Below, piece by piece: positions 33,306-41,538 of a stretch of DNA of 64,000 nucleotides. Source of the stretch: CAWJNF01 sp963844235. Its GTDB lineage: Bacteria > Actinomycetota > Thermoleophilia > Gaiellales > Gaiellaceae. The stretch spans positions 1,302,001 to 1,366,000 of the forward strand of contig CAWJNF010000008.1 in assembly GCA_963844235.1 (NCBI GenBank), given 5' to 3'. A program made the position numbers and the translations under genes. The notes under the pieces were generated by a model. It worked only from the letters and a program-made list of their open reading frames with translations. It made no database searches and had not been told where the DNA came from. How positions within the stretch are numbered: the stretch's first letter is position 1; every line of letters starts with the position of its first letter.

Positions 33306-34196
33306 GTGAGTCAGCCGCCGGGACCGCTCTACGAGCCGCAGCAGCCGGTTGCACCCGAGGGCGACCGGCGTTCGCGCATCCTGAGCGGCTGGCACCGCCA
33401 GCAGGGGGCTCGGGGCGTGCTCATCGCGCTCGCCAGCACCGTCGTCGTGCTGACGGTGCTCGGCGTGCTGATCGTCAACGCGCCCGGGTGGGACGCTTTC
33501 CGCGAGGCGTTCTTCAACGGAGAGGTGTTCCGGGAGAGCTTCCCCGACATCCTCCGGAAGTTCGGCAAGAACGTCGTGGCGTTCGTGATCGCCGAGACGA
33601 TCGTGCTCGTGCTCGGGCTGGGCCTCGCGATCATGCGCAGCCTGCCGGGGCCGGTCTTCTTCCCGATCCGCGCCCTCGCGATCGTGTACATCGACCTGTT
33701 CCGGGGAATGCCGACGATCCTCGTCATCGCGCTGCTCGGCTTCGGGTTCCCGGCGCTGCAGCTCGGGGGCCTGCCGATCGATCCGTTCTTCTGGGGAATC
33801 GTGGCGATCGTCCTCGTCTACTCCGCCTACGTTGCCGAGGTGTACCGCGCCGGGATCGAGTCGGTGCATCCGAGCCAGGACGCCGCAGCGAGGTCGCTCG
33901 GTCTCTCGCGCCTCGGCTCGCTGCGCCACGTCGTCGTCCCGCAAGCCGTGCGCCGGATCGTCCCCCCGCTCCTGAACGACTTCATCGGTCTCCAGAAGGA
34001 CACCGCGCTGATCGCCGTCATCGGTGTCGTCGAGGCGTTCCGGCAGGCACAGCTGGATCAGGCGGCGACATTCAACTTCACGCCGTTCATCGCCCTCGCG
34101 CTCGTGTTCCTCGTCTTCACGATCCCCCTCACCCGATTGACCGACTGGCTGATCGCACGCGAGCGGCGACGCCGTCAGGCCGGGGTGCTGTCGTGA
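33306..34196 (+). CDS. ABC transporter permease, polar amino acid type
   Basis: 296 residues from a GTG start, 13 bp after the binding-protein stop. About 60 hydrophilic N-terminal residues precede the first helix (GVLIALASTVVVLTVLGVLI). The HisM/GlnP signature is clear: DLFRGMPTILVI, the coupling loop AARSLGLS...RHVVVPQAVRRIVPPLLNDF and KDTALIAVIGVVEA. A single permease gene implies a homodimer. The stop overlaps the ATPase start by 3 bp. Confidence 0.88.
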   Translation: MSQPPGPLYEPQQPVAPEGDRRSRILSGWHRQQGARGVLIALASTVVVLTVLGVLIVNAPGWDAFREAFFNGEVFRESFPDILRKFGKNVVAFVIAETIVLVLGLGLAIMRSLPGPVFFPIRALAIVYIDLFRGMPTILVIALLGFGFPALQLGGLPIDPFFWGIVAIVLVYSAYVAEVYRAGIESVHPSQDAAARSLGLSRLGSLRHVVVPQAVRRIVPPLLNDFIGLQKDTALIAVIGVVEAFRQAQLDQAATFNFTPFIALALVFLVFTIPLTRLTDWLIARERRRRQAGVLS

Positions 34197-34945
34197 GCAC
34201 CGGCCCGGCGGTGCTCCTCGAAGGGATCCGGAAACGCTTCGGCGAGCTCGAGGTGCTGCGCGGCATCGATCTCGCGGTGGCCGAGCACGAGGTCGTCTGC
34301 CTGATCGGCGCGTCCGGCTCCGGCAAGTCGACACTGCTTCGCTGCGTCAACCTGCTCGAGGCGGTCGACGCGGGGCGCATCGTCATTCACGGCGAGGACG
34401 TGACGGCAGCGGGTGTGGACGTGAACCTGGTACGGCGACGGATCGGCATCGTCTTCCAGTCCTTCAACCTCTTCCCACACATGACCGTGCTGCGGAACGT
34501 GACGCTCGCACCCACCAGGGTGCTGCGCAGGCCGAAGGCCGCCGCGGAGTCCGAGGCGGGAGAGCTGCTTTCGCGCTTCGGTCTCGCCGACAAGGCGGAC
34601 GAGTACCCGGACCGTCTTTCGGGCGGCCAGCAGCAGCGCGTCGCGATCGTGCGCGCGCTGGCGATGAAGCCCGAGGTCTTGCTCCTCGACGAGATAACGA
34701 GCGCGCTCGACCCCGAGCTGGTCGGCGAGGTGCTCGACGTCATCCGGGAGCTCGCCGCGGGGGGCATGACGATGCTCATCGCGACCCACGAGATGGGCTT
34801 TGCGCGCGAGATTGCCTCGCGCGTCTGCTTCCTCGATAGCGGCGTGATCCTCGAGCAAGGCCCGCCCGGTGAGGTCTTTTCCGAGCCGCGGGAGGAACGA
34901 ACACGGGAGTTCCTGCGGCGGATCGTCAGCGCCGGGCGCCTCTAG
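34193..34945 (+). CDS. ABC transporter ATPase, polar amino acid type
   Basis: 250 residues, GTG start inside the permease end (GTGA). Walker A GASGSGKST, Q-loop FQSFNLFPHMTVL, signature LSGGQQQR, Walker B LLLDEITSALDPE, switch histidine in IATHEMGFA. This is the GlnQ/HisP class by FNLFPHMT and the THEMGFAR ending. The DEITSALD variant (Ile for Pro after DE) is seen in this class. Completes the importer. Confidence 0.92.
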   Translation: MSTGPAVLLEGIRKRFGELEVLRGIDLAVAEHEVVCLIGASGSGKSTLLRCVNLLEAVDAGRIVIHGEDVTAAGVDVNLVRRRIGIVFQSFNLFPHMTVLRNVTLAPTRVLRRPKAAAESEAGELLSRFGLADKADEYPDRLSGGQQQRVAIVRALAMKPEVLLLDEITSALDPELVGEVLDVIRELAAGGMTMLIATHEMGFAREIASRVCFLDSGVILEQGPPGEVFSEPREERTREFLRRIVSAGRL

Positions 34946-34977
34946 CGAGCCGAAGTCACCTAGCCTGCGCTTCAGAC

Positions 34978-35000
34978 GCCGATCCTCAAGCAGGATCGGC
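34978..35000 (+). terminator. Hairpin downstream of the amino acid importer
   Basis: Perfect 9-bp stem GCCGATCCT / AGGATCGGC with a 5-nt loop, 33 bp after the ATPase stop. No T-run follows, as is common in high-GC actinobacteria. Confidence 0.6.
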
Positions 35001-35116
35001 CCGCAGAGCGCCTGCAGGGGCGGGATCTCCTATGAAGGAGGACCGGCTGCCAGCGAATGCCGGGTCGGTGTCCGGTGGATTGCCGACCCGGATGCCGGAT
35101 CGACCTGGGCGAGGCC

Positions 35117-35122
35117 TACGAT
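35117..35122 (+). promoter_or_regulatory. -10 box of a leaderless promoter (glycan locus)
   Basis: TACGAT, 7 nt, then the ATG at 35130 that opens a 21-codon mini-ORF before the first glycosyltransferase. Confidence 0.5.
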
Positions 35123-35129
35123 GACAGGC

Positions 35130-35195
35130 ATGGTGGACCGAACGCTGCGTGCACCGGTCGATCCCAGCGCTCTCGCACGGGAGACCCGGCTCTGA
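35130..35195 (+). CDS. 21-residue leader peptide or detached N-terminus of the first glycosyltransferase
   Basis: MVDRTLRAPVDPSALARETR plus L, starting 7 nt after a TACGAT box. Its TGA stop (35193-35195) overlaps a CTG codon (35192-35194) that opens the glycosyltransferase frame, giving a CTGA stop/start overlap. Either it is a leaderless mini-ORF translationally coupled to the glycosyltransferase, or one base is missing near 35190 and this is the true N-terminus. Confidence 0.45.
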   Translation: MVDRTLRAPVDPSALARETRL

Positions 35196-37627
35196 TCCAC
35201 GCCGCCGAGGTCTTCCACGTATCGCTCGACGAGCCGCTGCGCGATCTCGAGGTGGAGGAGCGCTACCGCGAGGCGCACGTCGTCGTGTCGAAGGGCGGCA
35301 GCGTCGTCGGCGAGCTCGTCATACCCGGTGCCGGCCGTATTCCGGGCGACTTCCTGGCCGGCCGGATCGCGGCACAGCTCGGCCGGCGGATCTACGATCG
35401 CTGGCTCGCAGAGGCCGTGGGCCGCGCCGCGCGCCGCTCCGATCGTGTCGAGCGCCCCGCGGAGGCGCCGGCAGTCTCCGTCGTCGTGTGCACGCGCGAC
35501 CGACCGGATCAGCTGGAGTCTTGCCTAAAGAGCCTGCTCGCGCTCGACCCGCCAGGGCTCGAGGTGGTCGTCGTCGACAACCGCCCGAGCGACGATGCTA
35601 CCGAGCGGCTCTGCGCCCGTTATCCGGTCCGCTACGTGAGGGAGCCCGAGGGGGGCCTCTCGCGCGCGCGGAACCGGGGGATCATCGAGGCCGTTGGTGA
35701 CGTGATCGCCTTCACCGACGACGACTGCGTCGTCGATCCCGCCTGGCTGCGGGGGTTGGGCGAGACGCTCGCAGACCCGCTCGTCATGGTCGTGAACGGG
35801 TATGTAGCACCACTCGAGCTGGAGACCTCGGCGCAGTACCTGTTCCAGGTACACGGCGGCTTCGAGCGCCACTTCGAGCGCTGGGTCATCGATGGAGGCA
35901 TCTCGCCTCCCGTCCAGACCGCCGGCCTCGCGGGGCCAGGCGCGAACCAGATGTACCGCCGCAGCGTCTTCGCCGAGGTCGGCCTCTTCGCCGAGGACCT
36001 CGGGCGGGGAACTCCAGCGCGCTCCTCGGAAGACGCGTACGCCGTCTACCGCGTGCTGGCGGCGGGCTACCGCGTGGCGTACGAGCCCTCTCGCATCGTC
36101 TGGCACCGTCATCGCCGGGACCAGCACGGCCTCGGTCGGATGCTCGGCGACGACGCGGGTGGATCGTCCGCGTTCCTGGCTCGCTGCCTCGTGCGCCATC
36201 GCGAGCCGGCGGCGCTGCGAGTCTGGTTCTGGTGGTGGTGGCGACATCTCCCGCGCGACGTCTTGCGGGTGCTGCGCGGCAAGCCGAATGCGGTGCCGCT
36301 CCGTCTCACAGGAGCGGAGGCGCTCGGCTTGGTGGTGGGGCCCGCGCGGCTCCTGCGATCGCGGCACGCCCGCCGAGCACGGCCCCTCGAGCTCCAGGCG
36401 CCGAGAACCCACTCGCAGCCCGCAATGCTGCGGGAGCGACCGCCCCTCTCGGTCGCGCTCGCGTCCTACAACCGCAGGGACAAGCTGCGGGTCGTGCTCG
36501 AGTCTCTTGCCGGCGAGGAGTACCCCGGGTCGTTCGAGGTCGTGCTCGTCCTCGACGGGAGCACGGACGGCAGCGCCGAGATGGCGCGGAGCCTCGAGCT
36601 TCCCTACGAGCTGCGGGTACTGGAGCAGGAGAACAGGGGGCTTGCGGCCTCTCGCAACCGCGGGGCCCGGGAGTCTCGCCATTCGATCGTCGTCTGGCTC
36701 GACGACGACATCGTCCCCGAGCCCGGATTCCTCGAGGCGCACGCGGCCGCGCACGACGAGGCGCGCCAGCCCCACCTCGCGCTCGGCTACTACCCGCCTG
36801 TACGCCCGGCACGAACGCTCTGGGCGATCCAGCTGCGCGCCTGGTGGGAGGATCACTTCCGAGCGAAGGCCGATCCGGATCACCGCTTCAGCTTCACCGA
36901 CTTCTGTGACGGCAACTCGTCGATGCCGAGGTCGCTCTTCCTATCGTCGGGCGGCTGGGACGAGGATTTCACCGGCGGGCGGCGGCAGGACTGGGAGTAC
37001 GGCGCCCGCCTGCTCCAGGCGGGCGTTCGATTCGCCTACTACCCGAAAGCGAGGGGATGGCACGATCTCGACACGAGCTTCGAGACGGCGATGCGCTCGC
37101 GCAGGCAGGAGGCGCGATTCGACCTGCTGCTCGCCCGCAAGCATCCGAACCTGCGAGGGCAGCTGCCGCTCGGCTTTTTCGCCGACGGCTACCAGCCGCG
37201 CGGCCGTGCGGCGATCGCTGCACGTCGGCGCGTGCTCGACGGGCTCGAGGCGCTCCACCTGCGCGCCCGCTGGCGGCGCCTGGCGAACAGCCTTCTGCGG
37301 GATGCCTACGCGCTCGGGTTGGCGGACGAGCTCGCCGCCCCAGAGCTCTCGCAGCTCATGGCGGCCGCGTCGGCCGAATCGGTGGAGATCATCCCTCTCG
37401 ACCTGCTCGACGAGGCGGGCCTCGACGTCCCCGAGACGGCCGGCTCGATCGAGCTGGCGTTGCGCGTCGCGGGACGACCGGCCGGGCAACTCGCGGCCTA
37501 CGACGCAGGCGGCCGCTGGAGCCTCGAGCAGGTGCGCAGGCGGGTGGTTCGACAAGCGGGCGGCAGCGTCCGCGAGGCGCTCGCCCTGGAGCAGCTTTGC
37601 CGTGCCCAGGGGCCCGACGATGCATAG
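35192..37627 (+). CDS. Two-domain family-2 glycosyltransferase
   Basis: About 811 residues if counted from the CTG at 35192; the true start is uncertain, as the only in-frame ATG (35057) lies upstream of the promoter. Layout: an N-terminal domain of about 80 residues also found in the next gene, then a GT-A domain (VSVVVCTRDRPDQL, DNRPSDD, FTDDDCV), then a second GT-A domain (LSVALASYNRRDKL, VLDGSTDG, WLDDDIVP) and a helical C-terminal domain. Both GT domains keep the metal-binding Asp cluster and are likely active. Tandem GT2 enzymes of this kind build repeating or branched surface glycans. The stop overlaps the next start by 8 bp. Confidence 0.8.
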   Translation: MIHAAEVFHVSLDEPLRDLEVEERYREAHVVVSKGGSVVGELVIPGAGRIPGDFLAGRIAAQLGRRIYDRWLAEAVGRAARRSDRVERPAEAPAVSVVVCTRDRPDQLESCLKSLLALDPPGLEVVVVDNRPSDDATERLCARYPVRYVREPEGGLSRARNRGIIEAVGDVIAFTDDDCVVDPAWLRGLGETLADPLVMVVNGYVAPLELETSAQYLFQVHGGFERHFERWVIDGGISPPVQTAGLAGPGANQMYRRSVFAEVGLFAEDLGRGTPARSSEDAYAVYRVLAAGYRVAYEPSRIVWHRHRRDQHGLGRMLGDDAGGSSAFLARCLVRHREPAALRVWFWWWWRHLPRDVLRVLRGKPNAVPLRLTGAEALGLVVGPARLLRSRHARRARPLELQAPRTHSQPAMLRERPPLSVALASYNRRDKLRVVLESLAGEEYPGSFEVVLVLDGSTDGSAEMARSLELPYELRVLEQENRGLAASRNRGARESRHSIVVWLDDDIVPEPGFLEAHAAAHDEARQPHLALGYYPPVRPARTLWAIQLRAWWEDHFRAKADPDHRFSFTDFCDGNSSMPRSLFLSSGGWDEDFTGGRRQDWEYGARLLQAGVRFAYYPKARGWHDLDTSFETAMRSRRQEARFDLLLARKHPNLRGQLPLGFFADGYQPRGRAAIAARRRVLDGLEALHLRARWRRLANSLLRDAYALGLADELAAPELSQLMAAASAESVEIIPLDLLDEAGLDVPETAGSIELALRVAGRPAGQLAAYDAGGRWSLEQVRRRVVRQAGGSVREALALEQLCRAQGPDDA

Positions 37628-38837
37628 GTTGCTCGAGTGGGATCTCGCCGGCCCGTTCACCGCGCCTGCCGAATCGAGTCGGCACGAGGCGGTCCGGCTG
37701 CTCGTTCGTCGCGAAGGCTCGCCGCTCGGCTGGGTCGAGCTTCCGAACGACGCCCGTGCGCTCGCGCCAGACCTCGTCGGGGCGGCGGTCGCGCGGGCCC
37801 TGGCCCGCGAGATCTGGGAAGCCGGGCTGCGGCATCGCCTGCGGCCGGTGCGCGACGCGTCGAGCGATACCGTGCTCGTGACCGCGGTCGTCTGTACGCG
37901 CGACAGGCCCGAGCAGCTTCGGGGCTGTCTGGACGCGCTCGCAACGCAGACATACGAGCCGTTCGAGGTCCTCGTCGTCGACAACGCGCCGACCGACGAC
38001 CGGACGCGCCACCTCGCCGCTGAGTACCAGGTTCGCTACGCATGCGAGCCGACGCCGGGACTCGACTGGGCACGGAACCTCGGCTGGCAGGAGGCAGGCG
38101 GCGAGATCGTCGCCTACACCGATGACGACGCGAGACCCGACGCGGGCTGGATCGCCGCCCTGGCCAAACAGTTCGCGACACCTCAGATCGCCGGGGTGAC
38201 CGGGCTCGTCGTGCCCGCCGAGCTCGAGACTCGAGCGCAGTGGCTGTTCGAGCAGGTCTACGGCGGGATGGCCAAGGGCTTTCGCGCACGTCGCTACTCC
38301 GACCGGGGTCGCCTTCCGACCTACCACCTCAGCCGCTACGGGGCCGGCTGCAACATGGCGTTCCGTCGATCGGCCCTCGAGGCGCTCCATGGCTTCGATC
38401 CTGCGCTCGACGTGGGCACCGTGACGTACGGCGGCGGGGACCTCGACGCGTTCCAGCGAGTGCTCGAGAGCGGGGCAACGCTCGTGTACTCCCCCGACGC
38501 CATCGTCCGGCACCTCCATCGACGAGGAATGCGGCAGTTGCGGCGCCAGCTCCTCGACAACGGTCGCGGGTTCTCGGCGGCTCTCTGGGCTGCGTTCCGG
38601 CGAGCCCGTGGGAAGGAGCGCCTCCGCGTCGTGCTCGAGTACTGCTCGTTCATGTGGTGGTGGCACCTGCGACGCATCGTCAGACGGATTTTCCGTCGAG
38701 AGGCCATGCCGATGCGGCTGATCCTCGTGGAGGCCTTCGGGATGCTGTGGGGGCCGGTGCTGTACACGAGGGCCCGCCGGCGGGCGCGAGCGCTCGAGCT
38801 TGCAGCCGACACAGCCACGAAAAGGGGTGAGGCATGA
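37620..38837 (+). CDS. Family-2 glycosyltransferase with the shared N-terminal domain
   Basis: 405 residues from the ATG at 37620. The first 75 residues (RLLEWDLAGPF, HEAVRLLVRREGSPLGWVEL, ALAREIWEAGL) correspond to the N-terminal domain of the preceding enzyme; then a single GT-A domain with VTAVVCTRDRPEQLRG, DNAPTDDRTR, YTDDDARPD and GAGCNMAFRRSALEALHGFD. A C-terminal amphipathic/hydrophobic region may touch the membrane. Its stop overlaps the methyltransferase start (ATGA). Member of the surface-glycan operon. Confidence 0.87.
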   Translation: MHRLLEWDLAGPFTAPAESSRHEAVRLLVRREGSPLGWVELPNDARALAPDLVGAAVARALAREIWEAGLRHRLRPVRDASSDTVLVTAVVCTRDRPEQLRGCLDALATQTYEPFEVLVVDNAPTDDRTRHLAAEYQVRYACEPTPGLDWARNLGWQEAGGEIVAYTDDDARPDAGWIAALAKQFATPQIAGVTGLVVPAELETRAQWLFEQVYGGMAKGFRARRYSDRGRLPTYHLSRYGAGCNMAFRRSALEALHGFDPALDVGTVTYGGGDLDAFQRVLESGATLVYSPDAIVRHLHRRGMRQLRRQLLDNGRGFSAALWAAFRRARGKERLRVVLEYCSFMWWWHLRRIVRRIFRREAMPMRLILVEAFGMLWGPVLYTRARRRARALELAADTATKRGEA

Positions 38838-39637
38838 TCTACGTCCGAAAGGTGCAGTTCCTGAAGATGGGCGCCGGCGAGCGACTCTGGCGCCGCTGGC
38901 GGGTGTGGCGTGGCGGCACCGTGCGCGGGGTCGACGCGCTGCCCGGCTACATCGCGGAGCACGCGCCCGGGCGAAGCTTCGTCGACGTTGGCTGCATGTG
39001 GGGGGTGAACGGGTGGTACTCCTTCCTCGCCGAGGAGGCGGGAGCGACCGTCATCAAAGGCGTGGACGTCTTCGGGCCGACGCCCGAGTTCGAAGCAGCG
39101 CGGGCGGAGCGGGGATCCCGCGTGGAGTTCATCCTCGGTGACATCTCACAACCGAGCACGATCGCGCGGGTGGGCGTCTGCGACGTCGTCTTCTGTGCCG
39201 GTGTGCTCTACCACCATCCAAGCCCGTTCGATCTGCTCGTCGCGCTGCGCCGCGTCTGCGGCTCGCGCCTCATCCTTCGCACGGCCACGATCCCCGAGGT
39301 GCGTGGGCTGCAACACGCGGCGGTGTATTGGCCGCTGCTTCCGGCCGATCAGCGGAAGCTCTGGACGCTCGGCCGCACGACCGGTCGCCAGGTCGGCCTG
39401 ACCGCCGAGTTCGAGCCCGAACAGGGCTACGGGAACTGGTTCTGGGGCCTGACGCCGAGCTGCCTGCAGTCGCTTCTACGAACGGCCGGCTTCCGTGTCG
39501 TGGGGCGTGCGGAGGAGCCCTTCGCGCAGACGTTCATCTGCGAGCCGGTCGCTACTCCCTTCGCCCACCGGCTCGTCGGCGAGGAGGAGGCCCGCGAGAT
39601 GGGAGCCTCCGTCTCGGCGGCGCTGCGTCGTCCTTGA
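38834..39637 (+). CDS. Class I SAM-dependent methyltransferase of the glycan locus
   Basis: 267 residues. Motif I FVDVGCMWGVNG at about 49-60, acidic residue in IKGVDVFGP, motif IV-like CDVVFCAGVLYHHPSPFDLL, and LRRVCGSRLILRT. The pattern of V.YHH.SP and the C-terminal NWFWGLTPSCLQSLL resembles DUF1698/CmoB-type and glycan-capping methyltransferases. By context it most likely methylates a sugar residue, perhaps as a chain terminator as in Wzm/Wzt systems. Confidence 0.75.
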   Translation: MIYVRKVQFLKMGAGERLWRRWRVWRGGTVRGVDALPGYIAEHAPGRSFVDVGCMWGVNGWYSFLAEEAGATVIKGVDVFGPTPEFEAARAERGSRVEFILGDISQPSTIARVGVCDVVFCAGVLYHHPSPFDLLVALRRVCGSRLILRTATIPEVRGLQHAAVYWPLLPADQRKLWTLGRTTGRQVGLTAEFEPEQGYGNWFWGLTPSCLQSLLRTAGFRVVGRAEEPFAQTFICEPVATPFAHRLVGEEEAREMGASVSAALRRP

Positions 39638-39641
39638 CCGG

Positions 39642-40655
39642 ATGAGCGGAGAACGCGCGACGGTCGTGGCAGGGATGACGTCGACGCGAGATCGTGTCTC
39701 CGTCGTCATTCCGACGCGAGACCGGTCTAGCCTCCTCGAACGCGCGCTCGAGAGCGCGCTTGGGCAGCGAGGCGTCGACGTCGAAGCGATCGTCGTCGAC
39801 GACGCCTCACGGGACGGGACCGCCACCTACCTCGACAATCTGGGCGATCCCCGCATCGTCGTCGTCCGGCACGAAAAGCCCACCGGCGTGGCGCTCGCCC
39901 GTAACGACGGCATTGCACGCGCGACCGGGCCCTGGATCGCCTTCCTCGACGACGACGACGTCTGGGCCCCGGGAAAGCTCTCCGCCCAGCTCGCCGTGAT
40001 CGAGGCCCAGCCGGACGCCCTGTGGGCCTGCAGCGGCGCCGTCATCCTCGATCGCTATCTCGAGCCGACGGCTGCTCAGCGCCTCCGCGAGCCTGCCGCC
40101 ACAATGCGGCGCCTGCTGTCCTACAACGTCGTCCCGGGCGGTGCGTCCGGCGTCCTCGCCTCGACCGATCTCGTGCGGCGCGTCGGCGGCTTCGACCCTG
40201 CGTTGCGAGTGTTCGCCGACTGGGATCTCTGGATCCGTCTTGGGCAGGTCTCGACCGTCGCCTACGCCGACGCCCCGCTCGTGGGATACGTCCTGCATGG
40301 CGCGAACATGACGGCCGGCGGCGGTAACGTGCTGGAGGAGCTGCGTCGCATCGAGGACAAGACCGCGGCGGCCCGACTCGAGAGCGGGATCGAAGTCGAC
40401 CGGGATCGCTGGGAGCTCTGGCTTGCCGACATGAGCCGACGCGGAGGCGCACGTCTTCGGCCGGCCCTCACCTACGTCCGCCTCGCGGTGCGGTCGAGGC
40501 ACCCCTACCTCGCGTTGCGTGGCGCCAGCATCGCGCTCCGCCCCGGCTGGGTCGAGCGCCAGGACGCAAAACGCCGTGCCGTGCTCGACCCTGACTGGCG
40601 CGCGCAGGCGGAGGAGTGGCTCGGGCCCATGCGGGGGGCACTCCGACCGCGATGA
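39642..40655 (+). CDS. Family-2 glycosyltransferase
   Basis: 337 residues, ATG 4 bp after the methyltransferase stop. Single GT-A domain: RVSVVIPTRDRSSLLERAL, VDDASRDGT, and the DXD-type FLDDDDVWAPGKL. The latter half (GGFDPALRVFADWDLWIRL) contains the acceptor-side ED/DWD motif. The C-terminal 80 residues are Arg/Leu-rich helices. Part of the surface-glycan operon; donor sugar unknown. Confidence 0.87.
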   Translation: MSGERATVVAGMTSTRDRVSVVIPTRDRSSLLERALESALGQRGVDVEAIVVDDASRDGTATYLDNLGDPRIVVVRHEKPTGVALARNDGIARATGPWIAFLDDDDVWAPGKLSAQLAVIEAQPDALWACSGAVILDRYLEPTAAQRLREPAATMRRLLSYNVVPGGASGVLASTDLVRRVGGFDPALRVFADWDLWIRLGQVSTVAYADAPLVGYVLHGANMTAGGGNVLEELRRIEDKTAAARLESGIEVDRDRWELWLADMSRRGGARLRPALTYVRLAVRSRHPYLALRGASIALRPGWVERQDAKRRAVLDPDWRAQAEEWLGPMRGALRPR

Positions 40656-40677
40656 TCTGCTCCGTTCAGGCTCGATC

Positions 40678-40683
40678 TACAGT
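40678..40683 (+). promoter_or_regulatory. -10 box of a leaderless promoter (glycan exporter)
   Basis: TACAGT, 7 nt, then the ATG at 40691 of a 15-codon mini-ORF coupled to the exporter permease. Confidence 0.45.
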
Positions 40684-40690
40684 GAGCTCG

Positions 40691-40738
40691 ATGAACAGCC
40701 GAGGCCGGCCCATCGGGGTGGCACGCCTACGACGATGA
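40691..40738 (+). CDS. 15-residue leader peptide coupled to the exporter permease
   Basis: MNSRGRPIGVARLRR, Arg-rich, starting 7 nt after a TACAGT box. Its TGA overlaps the permease ATG as ATGA. Same architecture as the mini-ORF at 35130: leaderless start, tiny basic peptide, overlapping stop/start. Likely delivers ribosomes to the permease start; it may also be only a fortuitous frame. Confidence 0.4.
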   Translation: MNSRGRPIGVARLRR

Positions 40739-41538
40739 GCACGCTCACCGCCACAGCAGCCAAGCGACCTGACGCGCTGCGGCGTATCGCGCTCCAGACC
40801 GACGTCCTGCTGCAGCTCGTCCGCGTCGAGCTCGCCGCGCGCGATCGAGGCTCCATCCTCGGCTGGCTCTGGTCGCTCGGCCCGCCCGCATTCCAGCTCG
40901 CAGCGACGTACTTCCTGTTCACGCGCGTCTTTCCGCTCGACATCCCGAACTACCCGGTCTTCCTGCTCGCAGGGATCCTCAGCTGGACGTGGTTCGCGCG
41001 CTCGGTGGGGGATGGGACGATCTCACTCGAGGCGCACAGGCTCCTCGTCCTGCGGCCGGGGTTCAGGACGGAGCTGTTGCCGATCGCCGCAGTCTTGGTC
41101 GGACTGATCGACTACCTGATCGGTCTGCCTGTGCTCCTCCTCGCCATCGGGCTCACGTCCGGGCTCGCGATCGAGGCGCTGCTCCTTCCGGTGCTGCTCG
41201 CGCTCCAGTTCGCGTTCTGCGTCGGGATGGGCCTGCTGCTCGCGCCGCTCCAGGTCTTTGTGCGCGACGTCCGCCAGGTGGTGACAATGGCCATCGGCCT
41301 CGGCTTCTGGCTCACGCCGGTGTTCTACCGGCGAACCCAGGTGCCGGACTCCCTCAGCTGGTTGTACGACATCAACCCGATGGCCCGCCTGATCGAGGCG
41401 ATCCGCGCCGTTCTCCTCGTCGGCGTCCTTCCGTCGCTCGAGGACGTTGGTGTCGTCGCCGCCGCAGCGGCGATCGCGCTCGCGCTCGGCTGGGCCGTGT
41501 TCACACGGCTGCGCGATGCAGTTCCGGAGCAGCTGTGA
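40735..41538 (+). CDS. Polysaccharide ABC exporter permease (Wzm-like, ABC-2 family)
   Basis: 267 residues from the ATG at 40735. The N-terminal amphipathic segment and RVELAARDRGSILGWLWSLG are the ABC-2 (Wzm/TagG/KpsM) opening; six membrane helices follow, with LTPVFYRRTQVPDSLSWLYDINPMARLIEAIR as the conserved C-terminal stretch. It forms the channel exporting a lipid-linked polysaccharide or teichoic-type polymer. Overlaps the ATPase gene by 4 bp. Confidence 0.88.
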   Translation: MSTLTATAAKRPDALRRIALQTDVLLQLVRVELAARDRGSILGWLWSLGPPAFQLAATYFLFTRVFPLDIPNYPVFLLAGILSWTWFARSVGDGTISLEAHRLLVLRPGFRTELLPIAAVLVGLIDYLIGLPVLLLAIGLTSGLAIEALLLPVLLALQFAFCVGMGLLLAPLQVFVRDVRQVVTMAIGLGFWLTPVFYRRTQVPDSLSWLYDINPMARLIEAIRAVLLVGVLPSLEDVGVVAAAAAIALALGWAVFTRLRDAVPEQL

